NCBI RefSeq assembly: GCF_932294415.1
Contig: NC_065535.1
Span: 29,032,782 to 29,096,781 of the forward strand
Origin: Quercus robur
Lineage: Eukaryota; Streptophyta; Magnoliopsida; Fagales; Fagaceae
Length of the DNA stretch: 64,000 bases
Direction: 5' to 3'
The position numbers and the translations under genes are program-made. Positions within the stretch are counted from its first letter, which is position 1. The number at the start of each line of letters is the position of its first letter. Below are positions 43,001 to 54,687 of this stretch, piece after piece. The notes under the pieces were generated by a model. The model saw only the letters and a list, made by a program, of their open reading frames with translations, was not told the DNA's origin and searched no databases.

Positions 43001-43649
43001 GGTTTACACCTATAGGACTGCAAAACAAACGGAAAAAAAAAAAAAAATACTTCCCAGTGGAAATCGAGTTTCTAAAACTCGATTTCCATTTGGGTGGCAT
43101 TATCGCAAATAAATTACATGAACCAATTTACAAAAATGCCACGTTCAATGGAAATCGAGTTTCTAAAACTCGATTTCCACTGGGAAGTTTGCTCTCACAC
43201 TTCCCCCTAAAAAATTTTGCTCTCGGGTTGGCAGGAAAATTCCCCAGTGGAAATCGAGTTTCTAAAACTCGATTTCCACTGAACGTGGCATTCTTGTAAA
43301 TATATCACTGGAAATCGAGTTTTAGAAACTCGATTTCCAGTGAACGTGGCACTTTTGTAAATATTTCACTGGAAATCGAGTTTCTAAAACTCGATTTCCA
43401 CTGGGTAATTTTCCTCCCAACCCGAGAGCAAAATTTTTTAGGGGGAAGTGTGAGAGTACATTTCCCAGTGGAAATCGAGTTTCTAAAACTCGATTTCCAT
43501 TGAAGTGGCATTTTTGTAAATTGCTTTATGTAATTTATTTGCGATAATGCCACCCAAATGGAAATCGAGTTTTAGAAACTCGATTTCCACTGGGAAGTTT
43601 TTTTTTTTTTTTTTCATTTGTTTTGCATTCCTGTAGGTGTAAACCAGAA
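43001..43649. repeat. 650-bp mirror-symmetric palindrome with seven 30-bp palindromic modules
   Basis: The whole stretch is an inverted repeat centred near 43325. Seven copies of a 30-bp palindrome (GGAAATCGAG...CTCGATTTCC) lie at 43059, 43150, 43249, 43310, 43371, 43470 and 43560. Their centres are placed symmetrically at 61, 160 and 250 bp on each side of the central copy. The spacers also pair, for example CTCTCGGGTTGG with CCAACCCGAGAG, and the outer arms pair at CTGGTTTACACCTA. It could extrude as a large branched cruciform. It lies between the transposase gene and the host-gene cargo. Confidence 0.93.
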
Positions 43650-43914
43650 ACTCGATTCAAAGGGTTGTATTTGGTAATCACCTATCTAGACTAGTTCTAA
43701 GAGCATCAAAAATGTGAATGTAGTACATTAAAAACAAAATGTACTGCATTTTGAAATTATTAATATAACATTATTATGAAATACACCAAGAGCATTACTG
43801 TCCAACTTTGTAAATGCAGATCCTACAATCTCATAATATAAATCTTGTAATACAAATTTCTACAGAGCAAACCTTTCCAGTAATACAAATCTCATAATAT
43901 AAACCTTGTCATAC

Positions 43915-44255
43915 AATCTCGCTCCTTGCCAATAAATTTCCTTGCAATTGGAATAATTACCCTATCATACATGGGGACCCAAAAAATAAAACTGATGACA
44001 TCAAAGGATGAGAGAGAGGCTGCGGGAATGGTGAAAGAACCAATGCTTGTGTCCATCATCATTCCTTGCTCCACAAACATTGTACACATCTGGGCATAAA
44101 CAGCAGAAAAGACAATTCCAGTAGCCCAGATTGGAAACATGCGGATCAAAATCTTCAATTCTTCCACCTGTGTTACAGTGCAAAGCCTCCATGGATTGGA
44201 GAATTCCTCACTTTTGCTCTCAACATCTGACACTACAGCGGCTTTATCAAGGCAC
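43915..44255 (-). pseudogene. captured fragment of an NPF8-type peptide transporter gene
   Basis: Minus-strand translation from 44255 begins CLDKAAVV and runs through WRLCTVTQVEELKILIR, PIWATGIVFSAVYAQM and FWVPMYDRVIIPIARKF. This is a conserved part of the NRT1/PTR family, subfamily 8 (di/tripeptide transporters), in the second half of the protein. An acceptor AG precedes it at 44256, so it is the start of an exon in genomic form. The similarity stops near 43915, where the capture breakpoint must lie. Upstream exons are absent. It cannot make a transporter. Confidence 0.9.
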
Positions 44256-45085
44256 CTGTGCAGCAAAAATAAATTAACAGTGAATTTTTTTCCTGGGGCA
44301 GAATTTGTTATGCAGTTGACAAAGTTGGGAAAAATGTCAAACTTTCATGTAGGTACATACAGTGAAATGATCTCATGTCATCAGTACAATTCTACACAAA
44401 GCTAAGTAATTTGTGTTGAACAAAGCATTAATTATAAAGAACAAGTTCTTTATAGTGAACAAAGCATGAATATGACTAGATCTATCATTATAGTGACAAT
44501 ACTTCAATAACAGCTACTATGTAGTGTCATTGCACATTAAATAATAAACAAAATTACAAAGACTTGTCTACATGAGTTCCATCCAGATCAGCACCACTAA
44601 CACAACTTTCATTTTAGCTAAAAAATTAAGCAAATAGATTTCATTTAAGAAGGATACATATGCCTCTCCATCTAAATATTAGTAAAATCTTAAAGCAGGG
44701 GTTACTCGATTACTCCAGATTGGCCCCAAATGGGGTCTAGTTTTAATTTAATAAATCAAGAGTATTATATAACAGTACCACTTGTGAAGAAAGGGAAAAG
44801 CATGTTACGGCTGGAGTGGCCAAAAAACTTTTAGTTCAATGGCATTTCCCAGATCTCTCCATGGAGAGAACTTGAGTTCAAATTAATAAGTTCCCCACAA
44901 AGAGCAATAATGAGGAACATTTTGCAAAATATAAATGGTGTGAAGATTAAAAAACTAGCAAGCACTATAAAATTAGAGCACATAGCCCAATCAGAAAGTT
45001 AAGCATAATTTAAACTTTTGGCAAAGCTTTAGAGACATTCATTCGGATGTTGGCCCAATAGAAGGAAAAGGATAAAATTTTATAC
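44256..45085. other. cargo DNA without recognised exons
   Basis: AT-rich DNA between the NPF8 and SirB fragments, probably intron or flank from one of the donor genes. The breakpoint between the two donors lies here but is not visible. Confidence 0.5.
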
Positions 45086-45404
45086 CACAAGTAGATCATG
45101 CAGACCAAGAGGTGCAGTAACGATATATGACACATTAGGGTGTTCTTTTGCAGCTTCAGCAGCTAACGAAGGAATATCCTGTAAAGTGACACAAAGCATT
45201 TTTATTAAAAAAAAAAAAAAAAAATCAATCTAGTCACCAATTTTGTACAGTATATCTATAATCAAGGCACCAAAGGAAAGTAAGCCGAGCTACCTGATGC
45301 CAGTGTCGTCCAGGGAAGAGAAAAAATGGGCTTACAATCACACGATCTGCACCTTGTTGAATGCAAGAAACAAATGCATCTCTTATTGATGGTTCTGCCA
45401 GCTC
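45086..45404 (-). pseudogene. SIRB: captured two-exon fragment of sirohydrochlorin ferrochelatase
   Basis: Two internal exons are present: 45404-45294 (37 codons, ELAEPSIRDAFVSCIQQGAD...) and 45178-45086 (31 codons, DIPSLAAEAAKEHPNV...). A GT/AG intron separates them in phase 0. They match the CbiX/SirB domain of the chloroplast enzyme that inserts iron into sirohydrochlorin to make siroheme. The metal-binding start of the protein and its C-terminus are missing. The retained intron shows capture of genomic DNA, not of mRNA. Confidence 0.9.
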
Positions 45405-45740
45405 CTACCCATATCAAAGATATTTCAATAAATGAGAAGCCGTTTGCGCAGAAATAAAACCATCACAAAAGCAACATAGTATGATGTCCACCCAAAAAGG
45501 CAAGAAAACCAAGCAGCAGCGCTACACGCACTAAAAACTAACCTAAATCATCAAGGCAGTACTGATCAACACAAGGTTTGATCCCACCAGTCCCCAAAGC
45601 AACCAGATAGAGCCCGAAGAAGAAGACCATGTACTGAGCTGGAGTAGCTGACGGGCATACAGTCCCCATTTGGTCCACTTATCGATTGAATACACCTACC
45701 CGACTTCTTATGATACACCTCCATTTTCGTGGACCTCAGA

Positions 45741-45955
45741 GGTAGGGTCCAAGGAAACTGATGAAAAGGTTGACGAGGTTCTAAAGTTGGATATCTTGGA
45801 CGGTTGGACTCCAGAAAATCATTATAGATGGTCTAAATCTAGAAATGTTTAACACTTAGATTCAGTCCATCCATAGTGATTTTCTGGCGTCCAACAGTCC
45901 AAGATATCCAACTTTAGAACCTCGTAGCCTTTTCATCAGTTTCCTTGGACCCTAC
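45741..45955. mobile_element. foldback MITE, 215 bp, inside the cargo
   Basis: The left arm (GTAGGGTCCAAGGAAACTGA...) and right arm (...TCAGTTTCCTTGGACCCTAC) are inverted and nearly identical over about 95 bp. A short loop (about 45835-45860) separates them. No duplication was identified with certainty. Confidence 0.85.
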
Positions 45956-46097
45956 GTACAGAGCAAAGTTCAAAAATAGATACGGTCCTGATAAACAACA
46001 TAATCATACAACACATTTTCAAACTCCCCAACTTCATGAGGCTTAGCCCCTCTAAATGTTGTTAAGAAGCAATATGTTTATAAAATAAGTGTAATTG

Positions 46098-46495
46098 AAA
46101 TGAGAATGTTAAGATGAATAAATGAAAAAAATAAGATAGAATATGAAATGAGGAAATTCGCTTAAAAATTGGATGGCCTTTATTAATAAAAAGATGGGAG
46201 GGAGTCATGTGAAATGGTTTGGTCATATGCCAAGTAGAGCAATTAATGCACTAATAAAAAAGAGAGTTTGATTCTAGTCAATGGAACGAAAAAGGTAGAG
46301 GAAGTCCTAAAATAATACTAATAAAATTAGCAAAACAGCACTTGTCAATTAAAGATGTAACAAAAACTATGATTTCGGATATAATAGAATGAAAGAATAC
46401 GTTTTGAACTTGATTAATATGTCGAGTTTCCATAACCAACCCCAAATATTTGGAGCTAAGTGTTGGTTCTTATTGCTGTCATCGCCCAATAATAT
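46098..46495 (+). pseudogene. LINE (RTE-type) 3' fragment
   Basis: Decayed plus-strand sequence corresponds to the C-terminal end of a plant non-LTR reverse transcriptase. Pieces resembling MRML, the WFGHM...RAINA block, GRGRPK, LSIKDVT and SDIIE appear in shifting frames. It ends with the GGAGCTAAGTGTTGGTTCTTA-like tail seen at the 3' ends of such elements. It is 5'-truncated to about 0.4 kb and carries several frameshifts and stops, so it is old. Confidence 0.7.
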
Positions 46496-46515
46496 TTGAA
46501 TAACCCGCATGTGCA

Positions 46516-46592
46516 CTAGCCAGAAAACATAACATGCAAGACTATTACACTCTTATCAGAAAACATAACATGCAAGACTATTACACTCTTAT
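46516..46592. repeat. 36-bp tandem duplication at the end of the SNM1-like fragment
   Basis: AGAAAACATAACATGCAAGA and the following ACTATTACACTCTTATC occur twice head to tail without a difference. The duplication lies at the apparent capture edge. Confidence 0.85.
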
Positions 46593-48730
46593 CTGCTATA
46601 CCTGTCTTGCTTTCTGACTTATGGCATTTCACTTCAGTTTCCTCCTGGAATGAGAATTCTTCTACTTTGCTGGCAGATATTTGTGGAGGGTTATTGTTGA
46701 TAGATGCAACTATTGGACCTTCATGTGAAAAACTAAAATCTTGGAGACCAAGTCTCGCTCTTCCAAATAATGTCACTTTTTTGCTTGGAGGGGACAATTT
46801 TATAAGTCCTTTTAGGCCAGTAGATACTTTTACTGGTTCAAATTGAGGTTGAGCATAAGTTTGGGTGTGCTCTTCAACCATAGGAGAACCACTAACACCT
46901 TTGACGGATACATCCAAATCTGGAGAACCTTCTGTGGAAATATCAAGAAGCTTCCAGATAGGGTCATTTGGAGCTACTTGATTGCCAAAGCAGTGTTTCT
47001 TAACAAAATCTAGCTCCATGGCCCTGCAACTGCGGGTTGTTGAAACAACCCCTTTCGGCACAAGAAGTTGCAGGGCCCATTCTAATTCTTCCTTGGATGA
47101 GTGAATGGAGTAACAAACATGCCAAACACCAAATTGGTCCCTTACTGCCTCATTCATTCTCAGTTTTCTTTGACTTTCATTCTCCAAGAACTCTTCCTCA
47201 CATGCATACCACTGTGCTGATGGGCGGATTATGAGAGGGGTAGGCTGGCAGTGAGCTTGGGCCTCCAAAAGCTTTGCTTTTGCTCTTTCATATAGTTTAG
47301 GAAATCCATCTAATACCTGGAAGTGGGACGAGGAATCTTCAGAGATAATGTCAGGAAATGTTAGGGTTAGAGCTTGGAAACACTCTGGATTAGAGGCTTT
47401 ATCAACATAGATCTTGGACCCAAATGTTTGGGACACATTTGCCAGAATTTCTTCCTGGCTAAGAAGGTCACAGGTCAGATAAACCACAAGGGCATCAGGA
47501 TCCTGCCATATACAATTAATAACCTATTTCATGGAAACGTAGTTTGAAATGTAAGAAGCAAATTGAGGTTATATTGATACAGTGACATAAGAAATGTGCT
47601 TAACATTTAAGATAGAACTGTAGAGAAAAACAATCACATGCCCACACACGCACTCACTCCAATGAGAGAGAGAGAGAGAGAGAGTCATAAACTGCTAAGA
47701 AATATAATAATAAAACATAAACATGAAACTTTTTTATTACGCAAACAATTGTCAAGATTATGACAAGGAGAATAAAAGGTCATCTATTTTAAAATAATTT
47801 GAATGGAATTTCTTTCACAATTGGATGCCCTTATTGATTACTATTACTGATATATAATAATGCTAGTAAGAATTCCCAAAGCCTGCTTAAGTGCCTTACT
47901 TATGGACACTAAGATAATGATACGTATAACAAGAATGAACTGTGAATTAACAGCATCCATTTATGATATATACCTAAACCAGAACTCATATTAACCTTGA
48001 GGTTAGATGTAGCAATAAAAAAAATGTGTAGAGGAAAATAAAGTATCCTAGGAAAAAATTAGGCCTACATAAGGGCTCATTTATAATTACACATCAAATA
48101 TGAATGCCTGCTAAATGAATTAACCATTGATGAGGTTTGAAATGAGGTTTCTAAGGATATGCTATCTACAGAAAAATTTTCATGATCCATAAATTAAAGA
48201 TGCAGAATATTGTTTCCACAAATTTTCAAAAGATTACCTTAATGTAAAACAAACTAAAACTACAAAGGAGCAAGCAAGATAGATACTATCAATGGTAATA
48301 GCCATGAAAATAGATTTTGATTAAACCAAATACAAGTATATAAAGACAGCTGTATTATATTTGCAAGTTCTGCACATTTCAATCTAACATGAGGAAAAAA
48401 AAAAAAAGTATGTAGGGCTTACAGTAAGGTCATAATATACACATCGCAGCATGTTTGAGACCACCGATCACTTCATAAATTATAAAAGAAACATGAATAG
48501 AATGAAGACCGTGGGTACCTGTTGGATTGCTGAGTGCTTGCTGGGAAGGTTCTGACGAAATCTCCCAAATGTGCAGTCTAGGAAAACATAATCAAGTTGA
48601 CACCTTGGTACTTTTCCTTTCTTGGCAACAAACTTCTTTGGTAAACTTTGTACACACTCAGCCGTGAGTCTGCAATCTCCTATGTGCAAGATATTACCAA
48701 AATTGCCTTCAAACAAGAACATTACAGCTC
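46516..48730 (-). pseudogene. captured fragment of an SNM1/Apollo-like nuclease gene
   Basis: Two exons are recognised: 48730-48519 (AVMFLFEG...GNILHIGDCRLT...FLDCTFG) and 47523-46516 (VINCIWQDPDALVVYLTCD...). They join in phase (AIQQ|VINC). The protein resembles the plant metallo-beta-lactamase/beta-CASP protein of the Arabidopsis At1g19025 type, related to DNA cross-link repair nucleases. The first exons with the HxHxDH metal-binding motif are missing. The long exon stays open for 335 codons and ends in a 36-bp tandem duplication (46516-46590) that encodes DKSVIVLHVMFS twice. The last part of this exon therefore looks non-native, and the true 3' end may be lost. Confidence 0.88.
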
Positions 48731-49562
48731 CTGAGGTTTACAAAACCCATACCAGAAAAGGGACAATCTGTCAATAGAGCTTCTCAAAATCCAATTCCAA
48801 GCCTCACCCACAAGTTTCTTACCACTTGCACCCTCTCTGTTAATCATCTATCATAAGTTACCCTTCCCATGTCAAAAAATAGCAACAAAGTACAAGAAAT
48901 TATCAAACTCTACAATCCATCCCTAAAAATAAAATAAAAGAAATAAGCTGACCAAGGACAACAGTCATGACTATTTCATCATCCTATAATAATACCCAGC
49001 AACAATGATCAGGACAGAGTAACTACATTAGACAGATACTATAACCCAACAATATGGACATGATTAACTTTAAATACAAAAGGAGGAAATTCCTATATAA
49101 TCCTAGCAACAGTGCAGGATCATGCCAAATAGTTCAATTCATAAAGAATACAAAATCAAACCCACTCTCTAAAATTCATCCAGATGAACAAGTTAGTCAA
49201 CAATATAAACTCAAAGGAAATCAAAAGTATGTAGAATTGAAGACTTACATGGCAAGCAAGGATGTAACAGAATTGCTTCTTTCTCAGCTAATCATTACAG
49301 GAAGTAAAAACTTGCTTCACATACTGCCAACAAATACTTTGGACTATGAGGACCAAACCAAAATAACATTTTAAGGATTGCATCATAAATTTTATCAAGT
49401 ATTTAATAAGATTTTCTAGTAATGTGTAGCTGTGAAATTCTTCAATCAATGAAGAAATATAATTCCCCTTGTAGCTCTTTACCAAATACAGGTAAACACA
49501 ATGCACAATTGAATAGTAAGGGAAGGATGAGTTATAAAAAGTATTTTTCTTAAAGTACAAAC
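48731..49562. other. cargo DNA between SNM1-like and RPN1 fragments
   Basis: No exon is recognised. The donor breakpoint between the two genes must be here. A plus-strand open frame (about 49054-49374) has no coding character. Confidence 0.5.
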
Positions 49563-52363
49563 CATGTTATCCAGAAATAGGGCAATCTGAAGTGCATTTG
49601 GATACTCCTCAAATTTTAAATAAATCATGTAGGCTGTATCTAGAACCAACATGTCATCAGGTCCAGGGAGGTATCTACATTACGTTGCAATGTGAAATGT
49701 CATCAAGGGGGGGGGGAGAGAGAAAGAGAGGTGAAATAAACAACCCGAGTCAAAAGACTGTAGTTTACTGAGCAATTATAAACTTAGTTTTGGTGCAGTA
49801 TTTCATGCATGACAAAAAACTAATGTTGCAAGTTGCAATACTCTTTAGAAATAAGAACCCTAAGGCAAAAGGTTGTCATTTATTGAACATATTGGTATAG
49901 CATTTCATATAAGGCAGAAAATTTATGTTGCAATGTTCTTTAGTAAATAATAACCCGTTCATCTCAACCCTTAAGAAGCAGCAAAAGTGTTCCAATTATT
50001 ATAAAGTATAGTGTTCCAAGTCCTTGAACAAGAGCAAGCTCATGTCAGATGTCAATCTTTTACGTAGTTACATAGTATTCTCAAGGGATTTAATTTTTGA
50101 GCCCAAATGTAGATATCTTTTTATTTTAAGAAATAAATAAACTTTCATGTGACTTAACCAGAAAAAGAGCAATAAATGACCAAAACAAAACTCAAAATTA
50201 AACATACTTAAAAATAAAATAAAATAAACAAAAAATTTAAAAAAAAAAACAAATAAATAACATAATAATAAGTAACACATGCACCAATTTGGTCTAACCA
50301 TGAACCCCTACCCCCTATAAAAATCCCATGCTAGCTGGAGAACTGTAACTTTTAATTCCTCTGCTGTTTTTTTAATTCAGGCTACTATAGATGATTAATC
50401 TTTTTTTTTTTTTTTGTGACAAGTAAAATGATTAATCCATTGGATAAAAATCTCCACAAATTTATGGTATAATCCCACTTACCTAGCCGAACTACTTAGA
50501 TAGAGACATGTCCTTCGGAAATTCGTGCTGTCAACATGCTCTATTAAAAGATCAAGGTCTTCAACCTAGCATTAGTCAGATTACACACATCTCATTATTG
50601 GCCAAACACCAAGAGGAGAAAAAAATTGAGGGCAGGAAAGCACAATAAACAAATCAAATCAAAAGAGAAATACTGCTCAATACCTCCATTAGAAGATCAA
50701 CAGCTTCAGGCTCGGCATTGTGCTACATTGCAATTCACAATGATTAGAACAAAACTAAAAACTAAAAATAAAATAAAATAATCCTTTCAAATGTCACCTA
50801 TAGTCGTCATACTGTAACATGTTACTGAATCATACCTTCATGTGAAAAGCAACTATTTGTTGAACAAGCTCCATAAGATCCTTGATTGGAACTTCTTCGC
50901 TCTGTTGTGGTAAATTCAAAGAAATTAAATATATTAAAATTAAGAAGGAGTTCTTAACAATAAAGTATTGAAGGCCAAAGAAGATAAAATTCTAGAGAAA
51001 ATCCTCTATCGAAAGAGAATGCACCACTCTATTCACAGAGCAATGAGCATTATTAAGATGTAATACTACTCCAATACCATACCACATAATACATATTTTC
51101 AAATTCAGGGAAGCAAGGATATCATAATACATAATAGTATAAAGTTTAAAGCACTTTAATCTGTTTATCAAGATGCATATGGAACCAAATTTTAAATTTT
51201 TTGAGCTGTAAATGCATATGAATAAAAAGTTGTTTTTTACTGGTTTCTAAAAATAAGATTTATAGAATGGTCCTACTACCCATAACAAGCTTTCTTCTTC
51301 ATAAAGAAAACTAATATAGCATTGATTTCTAACCTGTCACTTAGCATATTCCTGTGAAATTTCTCCAGCTAAGTTCCTGATTACACATAAAAAATAATAA
51401 TAATCAATAGTGAGTGAGGTTAATATTAATTTATATGGATTGAACTTCAAACACTACCATAACCTAAAAACCATACAATGAAATTTGATTTGACCAGATC
51501 AAACTACCTACCACCACCTAAAAACCCAATAGAGACCACAATGTATTTTAATCAGACGACACTCACCTCACATATTCATGGCCCCATGAGCCAATATCAC
51601 CTCCTGAACCCTCCAATCTATATTTTAAGCTCTCCTAAAAGAATTTTCAGCAATAGAAAAGCAATGAAATATATGTTAGTCCCAAATAACATAAAACGAA
51701 TTTACTTTAGCAATTGTAAAGAGAATCAACTAAACAAATCAGCAAAAACAATACAATAAACTTCAGTCGTACCCTTTCTCCCTCAACAGACATGGTGAGA
51801 GCCAGAACGAAGAGTATATCAACGAGGTACTTCTGCATTGACAAAGAAAGTTAATTAGATAGGCTAGAATGCTACTTCTATAATAGACAATGTCCAAGCA
51901 AACAAAATTATACCTTCAATTCCGAGTTCCCCATGGTTTCATAAAATGCCTTTAATGTTCCATAGTGTGGACGCGGAAATTTCAATGGCTTTGGGACCGA
52001 AGTCATGGAGCTTGTAGAGGTTCGGATTTCCTGCCTACAATTATCAAAATTTTACATGCTATTATGACATATGTTTCCATTCTATACAAGGAGCTAATGT
52101 TTTCAAAGTTAATCTAAAACCCCAGAAATGTTTTTATCAATCAAGGAACCAAATTGATGAATTATAACTTATACCCAAAAATGTTAACAAAGTCCCAAAC
52201 ATTAAACCATAACATAAAGATCAGAATTATATTAAGTGAAAGCAAATATTAAATACTATTACCTCATGCTCTCAAGTGCAACAATCTGTAAGTTAGGGTC
52301 AGCATCCTGAACTCTCTCCACATATAGCTCCAATTGTTGCTTCAGAGCAAGATCCTCTTCAGA
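49563..52363 (-). pseudogene. RPN1: captured nine-exon fragment of proteasome subunit RPN1
   Basis: Exons, 5' to 3': 52363-52263, 52034-51914, 51832-51773, 51634-51567, 51376-51334, 50901-50836, 50722-50684, 50565-50483 and 49674-49563. They read [50 protein letters not shown] and so on through YLPGPDDMLVLD to ALQIALFLDNM. This is a continuous N-terminal stretch of the 26S proteasome non-ATPase regulatory subunit 2 (RPN1/PSMD2), roughly a quarter of the protein. All introns are kept with GT/AG ends and phases agree. One in-frame TGA at 51337-51339 replaces a conserved Arg codon. First exons and the repeat-rich C-terminal portion are absent. Confidence 0.92.
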
Positions 52364-52470
52364 CTGACACAATACACGACACAAAAATTTGTTATGCGAA
52401 TGACCCAACAACAACCAGAAATTTGAAATAGAATTCCTAAATGCTTATTTGTGTAATATCTAAACTTTTA

Positions 52471-52474
<4 letters not shown>

Positions 52475-52521
<47 letters not shown>

Positions 52522-52540
52522 AAATTATGTGCACAAAAAG

Positions 52541-52596
<56 letters not shown>
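52475..52596. repeat. CT...GT/GA compound microsatellite at the GC6-RPN1 junction
   Basis: About 22 CT units (52475-52518), a 23-bp spacer, about 10 GT units and about 17 GA units. The CT and GA arms are complementary and can fold into a hairpin. It lies between the last GC6 exon (52637) and the first RPN1 exon (52363). Confidence 0.95.
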
Positions 52597-52636
52597 GCAA
52601 AAAGACAGTGAACAATGTTCAGAAAAGTCATCTTAC

Positions 52637-54348
52637 CGCGCAACGGACAGCTACTGGTGCCCACTGGCTTTCAACACCCAACAAAAGAAGATGATCCAAT
52701 ACTTTTTTCTGCAACCAATATACACATTACAGGATAAGATACCACCAAGTTAATGATTCTAAAGGAAGTAATTATAGAAGATATGAAGTTAGCAAGAAAC
52801 CTGAACCAGTGTTGCTTTATTTGTTAGCTTATTTGCATCTTTTCCAGGATCAGCCTCTGTACCTCCCATCATTAACAAATTAATGGTTTCTAATGCACTG
52901 AGTAGATTAATTGTCTACTGGCATGGCGTTTGTTTCAAGGAAAAGAAGAAATACCAGTAAGGCTTCTGTGACAGAAAATTCAAAGATCTATGGTAAAATC
53001 TTATATACATTTCAGTATCTAACCTTTTGTTGGGTGAAACTGTAAGTACTTCCCCGTAGCTTCAGAATTGATATTACGGGGTCAAATCCCATAGTCTCTC
53101 TCAGTAGTATCTGAACCACACTTGGAAGCATTAGGAGCATGAGAGAATCTCAAGCATAAAATATAACACAACAGAGGCTGCAGACCTGATTAGATGCATT
53201 AGTTCGGAGAAGGTTGTTCAACAATTGAAGACAGTCTTGCACCATTACATGCATAATAGTTTTATAACCAAGATATTCGCAGAATTCTCAAATGCTTGTA
53301 AAGAAAAATAGAAATGAATAAATTGAGGAATAGCTAAACAGTCAACAACCATAAGTTGTTCTGTGATTCTGAGAAAAACAAAAAGTTTTGAAAATGGGAC
53401 TCAGAATCAAGGCCAATGCACATAACTTTGTTTATTGTAACAAATTTTCTACAAAGAATATCTCCCCCCCCCCCCCCCTTCTCTCTCTCTCTCTTCTATG
53501 TTAGGTGTTTGTCTGGGCGAGTAGAACCATAAAGAGAAAATCATAATGATGGATCAACAAAGCCTTTGTACATGCTTTCTTGTCACCTAAAATGTTCAAC
53601 TAGAATGTGTCAAATGAGCAACATAACCCATACAGGAGAGGACAGCCAAAGGATAATATAAAGCATGTGGGTTTCAAACTCAAAAAAATGGTCAAAACTA
53701 CAAGAGTCCTTAATTTAGGCTACAAGTAGAATCATAACCATAAATAAACAATGACAAAATAGAACATTCAGACCAAAACCCACAAATGGTGCTGAATCTC
53801 AATGTAATTATAGCATATAAACAGCTCATTTAGCTAGCGAACTAGTGATATGCAATAGAGTCACTTAAACACTATCATAACTTCATTGTTGAAGCTGTCT
53901 TAGTAATCCATGACAAACTACTCGATTGATTGATATAATTGAGAAAGTGTCACATTCAAAAGACCATAAAGGAAACAAGTTTTAAATTGTAGACACCCAA
54001 ACAATAAGAAGCCATTTGCAAGACAAGTAATTTATCAGTAAACAAGCTAGAAAAGTTGATTAAACTACCATGATAAATTGAGTAACAGTAAATCACCTGC
54101 ACAACAACACCACCTTCTGAACCTCCTTCCTCTTTAATGATGCTGAAAATCTTCTCAAATGCACCTTCAAAGACCACAATTTTTTGAATCTCCTAAAATT
54201 CACAAAACTGTATTAATTAGTAGGGAAATCAAACACATTTTCAAGCACAGGTTCAGCAGAACCATTAGATGACAAAGTGGCAGGAATATCTTACCTCAGC
54301 TTCACGGGTCAAATAAGTAAGCAACAGTAAGGCCTCGTTTCGAATAAC
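52637..54348 (-). pseudogene. GC6: captured six-exon fragment of the p115 golgin GC6/MAG4
   Basis: Exons, 5' to 3': 54348-54295 (VIRNEALLLLTYLTREAE), 54192-54097 (EIQKIVVFEGAFEKIFSIIK...), 53236-53186 (DCLQLLNNLLRTNASNQ), 53110-53024 (ILLRETMGFDPVISILKLRG...), 52914-52801 (TINLLSALETINLLMMGG...) and 52708-52637 (KKVLDHLLLLGVESQWAP...). They are consecutive exons of the armadillo head of the vesicle-tethering factor p115 (Arabidopsis golgin candidate 6/MAG4). All are phase 0. The acceptor of the third exon reads AA instead of AG, which would block its normal splicing. The start, the rest of the head and the coiled-coil tail are missing. Confidence 0.92.
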
Positions 54349-54687
54349 CTAAGAACCACAATTGTTTTTAATACAAGTACAAGAAGAAAACCAAACTGAT
54401 AAATTACCAAGTCCCAAGAAGCTTAAGCTTTTAGGAAATTACCAGCCACTTCAAAATCGACCTAAAAGCTGCCTCCTCCAAGCTTATTGGCATTGGAAAA
54501 GTTATTTGTTGCTACTTTTATTGTGCTGAACTTGAATTTTAGTGCTTCCGGCCTTTTCATAGCATCATCATCTTCATGAACATAATTAATGAACAAACCA
54601 TAATGATTAAGTAATTATTATATGACAAATAATGCTTTTTAGCTGGTCATATATTGTAAAATAAACTTTAAAAATGTATCATTTCAG

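Noticed and set aside
43001-43649. Regularly repeated 30-bp units resembling a CRISPR array
   Set aside because: Spacing is mirror-symmetric, not constant, spacers pair with each other, and the context is a plant transposon.
49563-54348. RPN1 and GC6 as resident host genes
   Set aside because: Only internal exons are present, donors switch between unrelated genes, and the whole lies between the TIRs of one MULE.
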